Part shown: piece by piece, positions 35,652 through 46,249 of the stretch | Position numbering within the stretch: position 1 is the stretch's first letter | Layout: each line of letters opens with the position of its first letter | NCBI GenBank assembly: GCA_014904845.1 | Contig: MU119258.1 | Coordinates: 186,001 to 250,000, forward strand | Reading direction: 5' to 3' | Length of the DNA: 64,000 bases | From: Acephala macrosclerotiorum | Taxonomy: Eukaryota; Ascomycota; Leotiomycetes; Helotiales; Mollisiaceae | Notes under the pieces: generated by a model | The model's database searches: none | What the model saw: the letters and a program-made list of their open reading frames with translations, nothing else | Told to the model about the DNA's origin: nothing | Translations under genes and position numbers: made by a program

Positions 35652-36881
35652 TCAAATTATAGAACACCCAAAGTCCTCAGGTCTCCCTATCTCGAACTCT
35701 CCACCTAAGAATTCAAACTTGTAGCCTTGATCATAAGCTTCCCAAGGCTTCATAGATTCAATGTCCGGCACCCAAGCGGGCACCTCAACGCCTTCCGGCA
35801 ACTAAACGACCTTTCTCAGGTGCCTGGTATAATCCATTGCTATGATCTAGCTCATATTGTAATTGTCGTTACTTCCTTGAGCAAAGATGCGGAATTTTTC
35901 CACACCTCTCAACGTCGCAATCATACCCAGGACTTATTGAATGCCTCAAGTATCCATTCCTGGGTCGCTAGTATCGTGCCTGGCTAGTTGTTGGTGACGT
36001 GGAATCTCAGAATCGTCTGTTGACCAACAGACCTCGGCGGTTTCGTTGATCGTGACATCCAGCTCTTTCAATACACATCCTTTCAGGCTCTGAACTATGT
36101 CGCTCAAGACTTTGATGAAATCTTGTGGCTCTGTTCCCACGTCTGAGTCATCTTCACCGGGCGCAATATCAGACTGCTGCAAGTCTTCAATTCTTAACCA
36201 GACAGAACGCAGCTCCTTGAACAAACCACGTCGAACGAATGCATCCTGCTGCTCAGGAGTAAAGACCGTGAGAGATAATGGCGGAGTCGTGAGTTTGCGA
36301 AGTGGTCGCGCTTGAGCCCTTAAATTGTACGTCCAAGGTCCCTCCCTAACACTAACCTGAGCCTCATCAGTATCAGGATCCAGTTCTCTCTCAATGCAGA
36401 CCTCAAATCCGTTCACATTCACAATAAAGTTAGTTGCTTCCCTATATATGTCTTTGATGCCTGCAGCAAAGCAGTCCGGTTGTTGGAAGGAAGTATTGTC
36501 GAGAGGTGCGGAGGACGGTCGTCTTGCGGTGGGTGACGCAGATCAGCGAAAAGATCTAGGACCAAAGAAAATATCTTGGTTCGAAGCTCGGAAGGTAGGA
36601 TTGAGAGTGTGCCTGCAATGCTTGTAAGCTTTGATATCAGATGGCAACATTGTGGAGGCAAAGTACTGACCGAGATTGGGTTTTGTGTATGATTGAGAAT
36701 ACATCACAGGTTGTATGTGCTTAGCGATAACAGCAGGAACGCCTGAACCAGACTTTAAGCCAATATCAATGTGTGGCCTAGAGTCCTGAGAGTGGAAAAT
36801 GCTCGAGAAACGTGGCCAAAGCAGGTTACCCACGGTGAGCAATACCTTCGCATTCAACGCACCAATCAAAACACTGCCCAT
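35652..36881 (-). pseudogene. 2EXR/F-box-like gene remnant, copy 2
   Basis: Reads from the ATG at 36881 (MGSVLIGALNAKVLLTVGN). A GTCAGT..GCAG intron follows, in the same position and phase as in the intact relative at 42388 (..NL|GTLSILPSELRTKIF versus ..DL|GTFSTLPLELRERIY). The frame shifts after ALLQASKTYI, resumes at YREATNFIVNVNGFEV, and runs to about 35950. A C-terminal piece in another frame reads GVEVPAWVPDIESMKPWEAY and ends FGCSII, interrupted by two TAG codons, each one C-to-T change from CAG. This fits a recently inactivated gene with RIP-like nonsense changes. Confidence 0.6.
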
Positions 36882-37306
36882 ATCAGCAACTGCCCTCGTA
36901 GAACATATAAAGGCGAAGAAGTGCAGCTGCCGATACCACGCATGTGGGGTGACTGCTGCACGTCATACAGCAACGCGCTTGCGCATTGAACAGATTGGAT
37001 TCGACTGAGAGGAGATTGAAGCCTAGGTCGATGTGGTGCGTTTTTAGTAATCGAGGTACGGCGCTGCCGTTGCTTTTGAAATCATTCCAGATTGTAATCA
37101 AAGATACATGAAGGCGAAATCAAGGCCTATTTACTTCAGGCGGAATTCACGACTGTTGTGATAACGTATTGTTGTGTTTAATCCACCGCGTCTTGCGAAA
37201 TTCGTCACTTGGAAGCTCGCGCTAGCAACACGTGATCGACCCCGCATCGTCGCGAAGGATTTGAGAAGTTACCTAGTGTCTGTGTTCTTGTTCTACTATT
37301 AGTGCA

Positions 37307-38734
37307 CCAGGGGGTGCAACATTTCGTGACACACTAAAAATGGCCCGTGCGCATTGTTAATAACTTTATTAATATACGTAAACAATTTTTTAAATTATTA
37401 ATTATAGCATTATAATTACGTTTACGATTTCGTTCGAGTATTTTCGATCGCGAAATTAAAATTAGAAAATATATTATTTAAAAAAATTAAATTTTTTTAG
37501 AGATTTCGATCGCGATAATCGTATAAAATCGTTTATTCGTATTTGCAAGTAGATTAAAATATTTTGCGAAATAAACTATAAATGATTACGAGAACGACGT
37601 AATATTAAATTAGACGCGTATTGTTAAAATTGTAAAAAATTAAAAATATTTAAATGAAAATTTCGAGTTACGAAAGCGATATATCGATTTTTAATTAGTA
37701 AACGAAATTTATTATACGATTAATTATTCGAATATTAAATTAAAAAATATAATATTTTTATTAAAAAAAAAATTTTATAAATATAATTTAAAAAATATAC
37801 GAAAAACGTTTAACGTTATAAAATAATATACGTTAAAAAAAAAATTTCGTTTATAAATAAAATTAAAAAAAAAATTTTTAGTAATAAATATAAAAAAAAG
37901 TTTATAAAAAATTATTAATATTTATATTTTTTTATAAACAAAATATATATTAATTTATTATTAATAAAAATTAAAAAAATTTTTTAAAAAAAAAAAAAAA
38001 ATAAATTCGAATAATATTTAAAAAAAATTAAAAAAATAAAATAATTAATTATATATTACGAAATAGATTAATTAGTACGTTAAATATAAAAAATTAAAAT
38101 TTTATTACGACGAGAAAAATTATACGAAGCGGTTTAAAAGATTTAAAAAGTTTAAAAAAAGAAAATTCGAGTTTAAAAAAGAATATAATAATCGTTTAAA
38201 ATAATAAAATATCGATATATTATATTTCGTAGAAATTAAAATTAAAAGTAATTTTATAATTTAAAAATATTACGTAGAGTACTTATTATTTATTTATATA
38301 GTAATTATTAATTTCGTTTTTAAGCGTTACGATTTATTTTGGATTTTATAAAAAAATAACGATTAAAATTACGAGTATAAATTTTTTATTTAAATTATTT
38401 GAAACGAAATTGAAATACGTTTTTATATTTATTTTTTATAATTTTTAAATTTAAATTCGATTAAAAAGTATTAATGTATTTTAAAAAAGTGGATGCGTAA
38501 AAAATAGTAAAATACGTTAAATTAATTTAAAGAGATTTTATAAGACGAATAAAGTAAGATTATAATGAAAAAAGTACGAGTTAAAATAGTTGAAATGCTA
38601 AAAAAATGTGAATAAGTCGTAAAGTTTGGTAGAAAGCTTTTTAAGAGTAATTTGTAGTAGTTTAAAGAGTATATAGTGTATTTATAAGGTTTTTCGCTTA
38701 ATTTTGGTGTGTCACGAAATGCTGCACCCCCTGG
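37307..38734. mobile_element. RIP-saturated DNA element with 33-bp terminal inverted repeats
   Basis: The ends 37307-37339 and 38702-38734 are inverted repeats of CCAGGGGGTGCA[A/G]CATTTC followed by GTGACACAC[T/C]AAAA, with 31 of 33 positions matching; both mismatches are transitions. Between them lie about 1.36 kb of nearly pure A/T in which most cytosines are in CG. No transposase frame survives. The length fits a non-autonomous or internally destroyed TIR transposon. A target-site duplication is not clear. Confidence 0.75.
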
Positions 38735-38872
38735 TGGTGCCATATGGGTCCACATAGAGCTTCTAAGCAGGCCTTGAGTGGCAGTGATATAGTAAGCTTC
38801 GCTTGGGGGTGACAATCATCCTTTCGCTGCGCTGTTCCACTCCTTCCCGTTGTCAAAACTGCCCAGCAAGGT

Positions 38873-41093
38873 TCAAGACTTATTTTTCTTCACGTAGAGT
38901 GAGGATAAATAAACCACCATAAGTACAGAAGCACTCACAAACATCCCAACAAAGAAGAGGACGGTGAGCGGGGAAGTCATACAGATATCCCCGAGAAGAA
39001 ATAACCGCCGTAAAAACGGCCAAATCTTTTTGGGGTCATTGTGTCGAGCCAGTTTCTTCAACATTTCCGGTCGCCGTTCAACGAAAATACACATTCCGAC
39101 GTACATAAACAGAAAGAAGAAACATATATATATCGAGTACGATGTATATATCGCCAGAAATGAGGTTATTGTCTTGGATCCGACGCCTGCAGTGAAGATG
39201 ATGAATTGAATCGCAAGCTCAACGGCAATAAGATAGAGGCAGATCAGAAATTCTTGATACCAGGTGTCTGTGTAGAAGTCATGATCATAGAATGTTTGAG
39301 ACGGCCATAGACGGCCAGTGCCGCTGCTTCCAAATCCTGAGTTGGACCATGGCGTTTCAGGAGATGTAGAGTTGTCAACGGATCTGTCTGGGTCTGACTG
39401 TCGCGCGACGAAAGTCCCGAGTCGATGCTCCATATTAATTAAGTCAGTGCCTGTCCTCCGTGTTGTCAAAGTGACTTCGGTTCTGTCAAGATCAGTTCCT
39501 GAAGCCTCGTGGGGTGGCTCTTCAATTGTGGATGTTGAAACCTCAGATGCGATAACTCTCGTCTCATGCTCGGTGGTAGAAGGGTCATTTGCTAAATCCG
39601 GAGGTGCTGGGAGAGCTGAGGTGATTGAGTCGGCATCAGTAGACTTTTCTGGCCGATCTGTGCTGATTTAGTCTTCGGCTCGCCCATGACTTGATGGGGA
39701 TTCATTTTCATACCCAGAAAGACTTCGGCAAGGCTTAGGACTGGAAGGATCAAGAGCAAGGTTGGTGTCAACTGCCCAAATCCCCAAAAGTTCTTCTGTA
39801 GAACTACTTGCCCACGACTTTCAACATTAGCTGCCGAGTCCATGTTTGCTAAGTTGCGAATGATAAAAATTCTCATGGTCCCCCAAGCCAAAGAAAACGT
39901 CAGCCAAGAGATCTATATAGTCATTAATCTGAACTCAAAAATATAACATCGAGCTAACATACCTCCCAAAAAATTGATTCGCCCATGTCGTATATAGCCT
40001 GGCAATAAATCCAGAAGACCATGCCAATGGAGTGGAGCATGAAGCACATGCTCCGCACTGGCGACGATCTTGACTGGGTGTAATGTTCCTCTATCTTTCT
40101 GATAATCGATTTGCCAGCTCGAGCTGGTCTCTCTTTGAACCACTCTGTTGCAAATTGGGAGCTACCGCGGAAAAACATGATTACTCTTGTGACGGTACTA
40201 CTGATTAACACGAGTTCAGAAGCAACCATAGAGAGGAAGTAGTCCAGATCTGCGTTTACGAAATGGTGATGATAGGATAACTCGAAACAACATTTTGCTG
40301 GTGCCCCAGGATATGCTTTCTCCGTCCCATTGGTAACGGCAACTGTGGAATGTTTGGACGAAATGTAAGTAGGGTTTTTCTGCCCAGCATTTTGTATCCC
40401 ACACGCTCCTCCAGTTGGAACAAGGGCAACGGCGAGTATGACGACAAGAAGTAACATCAAACCCAGTCTCAGCGTACGAATCCCGCGGTGGTCGTGAATA
40501 TATCTTCGAAGGAACGTCAATGAAGTGAGATGTGTCGCAGAAGAGAACCAGGCCAAGGAAGCCACGATGTGACAATGAAAGATGGAAAGACCACAGTCGA
40601 TTTGAGAGTAGCCACTGGCGAGTATGGCAAGTCCAGTTACAATTTGTGTATCACTCAGAGCTAGGACAGCCTTTTACAAGACGTTAATTAGCTCTAGCAT
40701 CAATCGCGAATGCGTTCGCAGGATGTATGAAAGAGCACTAACATTTTTCAGGGCTGGTTCCAAACGCTCCGGTGGTCTTCCAACTGTCGGCCAGATAATG
40801 CCCAAGACTGCCTCATCTATGGGATTTGAAGTGTTTAGATCATCAAGGCTACTTGCCTTTGGCAAGCCCATGGCATATCGTAGGAGTAAGAGTAGGACCG
40901 TTATGTAAGCAGTGCCTACAAACCCGACAAGGACCTGTACCACTTTAGAAAAATGCATGGACGGATAGAATGAGACCCTCGAGTTTACCCCGATTCCGGA
41001 AATGTCTAGATTTGCTTGCAAGGCTGGAGGCAGTACACTGTCATTCCGGATGAATAGGCAATCAGGGCTCATACACGCCATTATAAAGAGCAT
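38873..41093 (-). CDS. polytopic membrane protein of an uncharacterised fungal family
   Basis: Four exons, complement(38873-39657, 39714-39912, 39963-40670, 40743-41093), give 680 residues. About ten hydrophobic spans are visible, for example VLVGFVGTAYITVLLLLL, LGLMLLLVVILAVALVP, LLLILPVLSLAEVFL, FLICLYLIAVELAIQFIIF and VLFFVGMFVSASVLMVVYL. The ALSDTQIVTGLAILASGY and WFSSATHLTSLTFLRRY blocks recall a membrane-protein family that is widespread and expanded in filamentous ascomycetes. A Ser/Thr/Glu-rich loop lies in the fourth exon. The third intron (GTATGA..CACAG) is needed; without it the frame closes. The N-terminus contains a Cys pair (MACMSPDC). No enzymatic motif is seen, and the function is unknown. 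Confidence 0.75.
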
Positions 41094-42387
41094 GTATAGG
41101 TACTATTCTTCAATCGAACTCGTGTTAGATGCAGAGAAGAGACTACAAATTGTTGCGAGGCATAATAAGGTTATATGACTGACTCATTAAGCAGGCGGCA
41201 TGACCATGTTCTGCTAGCCTGATGATGCTTTTCTTTGAGCCGCACTTAGGAGGCATGCATCATTCTCATCCAATGGTGACATGAAAGACTCGAGAGACAT
41301 GGGTCTTGCATATGAAAATTTTTGGTGTCGCCCAATCCAAAGGAATCAATGGCGTTAATAGTGCGGGACGTCAAAGTTAACGCCCCATCGCATTAAAGAA
41401 AGCTTCATGCATACATATTTTACCCACCCTGCTATATCGTCGAACCGGCGAGCAAGGTTGGTGGCTTACATCGTCAGAGATGGTCAAGCCTGCTGGAATA
41501 GCAACGAAGAGCAACGTCTTCAAAGTACAAATTTGTGTCTGGCTTGAGGGGAACACTTAACGCGTACTGTAACTGCGATTTGAGCAAAACTTGTAGCAAC
41601 GGATTGAAGCGAGGCGATGTCAACAAACAAAAGGGGGATGCTATGCAGGTAGTAACGAAAGATCGCATTAAGCAGCAAAACAGAGTCGTCTAGTTCAAAA
41701 TCTCATCACTCGCCCCTAGTTTATGCTTGAGCAATAATTCCCAATACTCAGATTTCGGATTCACTTGCACCGATTTGTGGCCTTCGAATTTGAATCTCGA
41801 GGACATTTCGCAGGCAACGCTACTGATGCTTTTTGTGGCGCCGACGGAGCTTCAGGATGAACAAGACACCCAAAGGTGTTGACAGATGCGAACAGTGTGA
41901 TTCTTTGCATCAAGTCATCGCAGCTGTGAGCTAAAGTACTATGTGGCATCGGACAATGTGGAGTTCATGGCCCCCAATTTTTGCAATGCCAGCGCAATGC
42001 TTCCCACCGCCTTCACCGTCCCATTCTCGGAAGCGCTCGATGCTAGAACATGATGTGTGACGATACCTCACATCTCCAAATAGATTGTTTCTGTTGCTTT
42101 GCGAGCAGTCGAGGTCCCCATGCCGGTGTACATATGATGTCGGTATCATCGCACAGTGCCGATCAAACAGACGCGTCGGGAAGCGCGTCCATAAACAACC
42201 TAAAGTTCGGCTTTCTTCTTTTTCTAAGTTTCTTCTTCTTCTCTCAGTAATTCTGCCCCCTTGAACAACACTGTCTCTTTCCAGCATTCTCCAGCATTGT
42301 TTGAATGTGATCTTCTTCGAGCCTTCGACGGCATTGTTGAAGGCGTTTGCAGATTGGGGAAGATCTTGTTCGATTGCGAAAGTCAAC
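41094..42387. other. intergenic, nothing recognised
   Basis: Promoter side of both flanking genes. The frame 41931-42389 on the minus strand lacks motifs and overlaps the start of the 2EXR-like gene, so I do not call it. Confidence 0.4.
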
Positions 42388-43787
42388 ATGCCTCCTCACC
42401 CCACTTCCCCAGATCTTGGTATGGCTTGACACAAACAATTGACTCTCTTCACCCTCTGCTACTTTTGATCGTGGCATCTGCTAACACTTCACGAGGAACA
42501 TTCTCTACTCTGCCTCTCGAACTCCGCGAAAGAATCTATGGCCTCGTTCTTGACTTCAACGAACGCCCTCCCGGCATCGAAATCGACCCCATCCTCGATG
42601 AGCCCCCCTACGATCCCTTCTCCCATGCTCATGGCTGCACGTGCCACAGCTCTAATACGAAAGAGAAGCCCGAATCTAAGCTCGCGCTCCTTCTCGTCTC
42701 CAAAACTATCCACACGGAATCTAGACTCGTCCTTTTCCGCGTCAACGAATGGAAGATCGAGGTGGACGACGACTTAGAAGGCGTGATGAGGAAGAACGAG
42801 CCGAATGTAAGTATCATGGGCAAACCAGGCTGGTCGATGCGACTCGCACACGCCTTCGGTGGACGTGGTGCTGTGTTCTCACCTCTGCATACGGCGGCTT
42901 TGGATCGGGATAATATATGGTCGGAACTACGGTTCGTACATGTCAGTGTTGGGAGTGGAGCTGGGTATGCGGGCGGTGGAGTCAGAGAATACGATATTCT
43001 GCCATACAAGAGGCAGACGAAATTAGGGCCTGAGAGACCATCTTTCGTCCCACTGTTGAAGGTCATGGACAATGTCTGTGAGCTGCTGAGAGGGTGCAGG
43101 CAATTGCATGTGCTACGGATCACACTACGTAGTATTGAGAAGACACCAGGCAGTATTGAGAAGGTACTTCATCCTCTCAGGCAGTTACGTGGAGTGAAGA
43201 AGACGAGTGCTGTCTGCATGGGAATGCAGGACGATATGTGGGTGGACTGGAACCTGAAGGGCAGCTACGGACGATACCTCCACAGGATTCTCGGCATGGC
43301 GGAGGGAACCAAGGCACCGAGATATGTCGGAGATGAAAAAGAGCCGAATCAGAGCGACAAAGAGATCTTCGATATGATTGGTGCCAGATGGTGTGGTGGG
43401 AAGACTTTTGCCTACCCAGATAGCGATGAGGATGAGGATGAGAATGATGAGATCGATGATGATGACATGGAATTTATCGATGATGAAGGTGATGATATGG
43501 ACGATTTTCATGAGTTCATGGAGTTCATGGTAGCGCAAGGACCTAGGATGGTGATGCCACCTACCATGGGTATGGCTATGGTCATGGGATTTGGCCCACC
43601 GCCAGGTCCGTGGGATTTTGAAGATGAGTATGAGGATGACGAGACCGATGAAGACGACTTTGATGCGGAAGATGAGGAAGGGTTTGGGCCCTTTAGCTCA
43701 CAGGCTGGTCCAGCTCCTTACCACGGCTTCGTGGAAGAAGGTCATCAAGAGTTATATGATCAAATGATTGTTGAAGAAGTCGACTAA
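42388..43787 (+). CDS. 2EXR/F-box-like protein with acidic C-terminal tail
   Basis: Two exons, join(42388-42418, 42496-43787), give 440 residues, starting MPPHPTSPDL. The 77-bp intron has a GTATGG donor and a GCTAAC branch. The N-terminal GTFSTLPLELRERIYGLVLD is the F-box-like LPxELRxxIY motif, and LALLLVSKTIHTESRLVLF is the second half of the 2EXR module (a fungal domain with ExR motifs, possibly an F-box relative). The last third is Asp/Glu-rich (about residues 330-375 and 410-440) separated by a Met-rich stretch. The open frame extends upstream only through the intron and a TTG codon. It shares intron position and phase with the 2EXR remnant at 35.7-36.9 kb. Confidence 0.8.
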
Positions 43788-45829
43788 AAGGTCGGAACTT
43801 CCAAGGGAAGCTATTTACGATTTACGATTTACGATCAGGTTGCTCAAGATAGGCTGGCACGGCGCTTTGGGGAATATCTATCAAGTCTGCGATGGCAATA
43901 TTACTTGGGTCTGTTCACATTTCACCCTCTTGCTGCTAGATGATCACGTCTCATCGATTGATAGCCACACTCCACCGGCCTTGACCACACTCAGCACCCT
44001 GAAGCTGCCAGGCTCTCAATGGGTATGATTGAGGACTGTATACACATTTCCGTCTCGAGATCGGTCTCTTCGATGTCCATCCCATGATCGAGTTCAGAGC
44101 AAACGGAATCGTCATCCCAGATTCACCGTCTCCCAGTGACTCAAGAGCTATGCGGCATCCCACATGGATTCCCTCGAGCTTTTCATCCGATTGAGTTCAG
44201 AAGCTCTACAAAATTCTAGTCGAGACAATTTGTCATGGGATGACTGCTCAGTGGTCTGCATCTATCCTCATTCATGACATGAGTTGTTTCAAGGTGTCCA
44301 ATGCTGCAGCAGAAGTTTCTGGCAAGTTGCATGGTCCTCCCAGCTCGTGACACTTGCCCCTCGTCTCGTCTGTTTTCTTTAGCTGTCACCGATGGGTCTG
44401 ATGAAGTTGACTGGTACCTTGGATTGTATTTGCAGGTGCTTATACTCGATCGTTCGTTGCTTTTTCTCTCTAAAATCCTAGAAGTTTCAAGTATCTTCGC
44501 AACATCTCTCATCTCTCCACATTACCGACTCTTCTTCCAAAGCTAGAACCCCTCAACTTCATTATCTCCATTAGAGAACCGCCCAAGATGACACAAAAGC
44601 GTACGCATTCTCAAATTCCCTCTCGCCTCTACGCCAAAATGTCGCTACTGCCACAGAGTCAGTCTCCACTCTCCTCATCGTCACGCCAGAAACCATGAAG
44701 ATCGAAAAGAACCTCAGTCGTCTACATTACATCTGCGAGAAATGCTGCACCAGGAAGTCGAGATGGGTTGCTTGGGGTGATAAGATTGTAATCTGAGCTG
44801 TTACTGTGGGGTTGTTAGTCGCCGAGGTGAGTTTGATGGAATAAGGGGACATAAGGATAAGATGAAAGGCTAAGCAGTGGGGTTGTAGATACCGCTGGTG
44901 AAGGCATGAAGATGGAAAAAGGCAAGTGTTGGGCTTGTGCTTGGGGCTGATGTGGGTTCTTCCGTGCTGTGCTTGTTGTTCCGAAAGCTGCTGCGGGGTG
45001 TTCTGGTTCCAAAATCTCGGTTGAGATCTAATGATTGGACTGCTGCGTGCAGCTGATAGGTTGGCTCTTGGTTGAGGCTCTATGGGGGTATGTGGTTTTG
45101 GCAGATTCGAGCGTCACACTGAGGTTGGATGTCTGGGATAGGGTGGAGACAGGTTCTGCAGCTCTTGGGGTGAATTCTGATCCGGATCGTCATAGTTTTC
45201 GTAGGTAGATTGTTCAATGCGAGGACAGACATTGCTTCAATTTGCCTCATCTGCATCAATCGGCGCATCGCATTTCCACCTTTCGCTTCTGGGACTGCTA
45301 AGGACATAAGAGCTGTGTTTCTATTCTGTCAATGTTTCATGATCTTCGATTCTTCCGCTCCTACCAAGCTTCTATCTGCTACAGTGTCGTTGGTTCATAC
45401 TAACAATGGCTCAACGCCTAGCAGCCGATCCACGAGCTCGACGGAAATACTTGAATTGTCCATTCTTCGACACCTTAATACCATTTCTCTCTTGCTCTGT
45501 TGAACTTCCTGCGTCAGATCAAGTCCTTCAGTCTCCCTCTGATAACAGATGAATTTTAGTCCATCGGGGTGCAAGTAATCAGGTGTTGTCTTCTATACGG
45601 TAGCACAGTGTCCCGGGCTCCCGTTGCCTCTGCTGTAAATAAAACCGCATACGTCCGTTGGCGAATTGAGACATCCATGGATTCTTTATGGAGTCAGTCG
45701 CAAGCCGTAGCCACTAGTAATTATTCCGCTGTGGTCTTGCATCATCTGATAAAATTGGTCGAGAGTGACACCTCGTTCCGCCTCATTACAGGGTCTCTCG
45801 CTCGATCTTGGCAGCAAAGTGGTCAGCGT
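43788..45829. other. intergenic; only very short frames
   Basis: Two small ATG frames lie at 44589-44699 (starting MTQKRTHSQ) and 44695-44799 (starting MKIEKNLSR, with CEKCC); neither can be distinguished from chance. Otherwise I see nothing. Confidence 0.35.
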
Positions 45830-45946
45830 TCATACCGAGAAGATAGGCCATGGTGACGAAGACACAGTTGGATTGAACTCGCTGGAGTTGTGGATCGAGT
45901 AGCCGAAGAGGCCAAAGTTGTCGAGTTCGGAGCCGAAGGTCGACAT
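45830..45946 (-). CDS. possible small protein, 38 residues or first exon of one
   Basis: ATG at 45946 in strong context (AACACAATG). It reads MSTFGSELDNFGLFGYSIHN and continues SSEFNPTVSSSPWPIFS. The stop coincides with a GTATGA donor-like site, so the frame may be a first exon. A coding-looking continuation (GVTLDQFYQMMQDHSGIITS) lies about 100 bp further along the minus strand, near 45720-45790. I could not find a convincing splice between them. The product is unrecognised. Confidence 0.3.
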   Translation of the reverse strand: MSTFGSELDNFGLFGYSIHNSSEFNPTVSSSPWPIFSV

Positions 45947-46249
45947 TGTGTTTTTGATATTTGAAGTTTGGAATCTATATTGATAACTAATATCCTGTAC
46001 TGATGATATTGAGTTGTAGGAGCCGCACCCGTTTCTTATATGCTACCACTATGGTGTTTCTACAGATAAGTAGAAGCATCTCGATGGAGTTTCATGCGGC
46101 TCACATCATCGAACTCCAGTCCTTTCGTTTCTCTCAATATGAAACATTCTTCAGATCAGACCCTGCGGTCACAAAGCAATCTCGCAACAGAAAGTGCAAG
46201 TTAGTATTAGGTCCCGGCGAGAGGAACACAGTTCCCGTGTTCTCCCCCA

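Noticed and set aside
39658..39713. Apparent frameshift in the membrane-protein gene
   Set aside because: A GTATGA..CACAG intron of 56 bp joins the two frames in phase, so no lesion is needed.
44589..44799. Two tiny ATG frames, one with CEKCC
   Set aside because: Too short to separate from chance, with no promoter or splice support.
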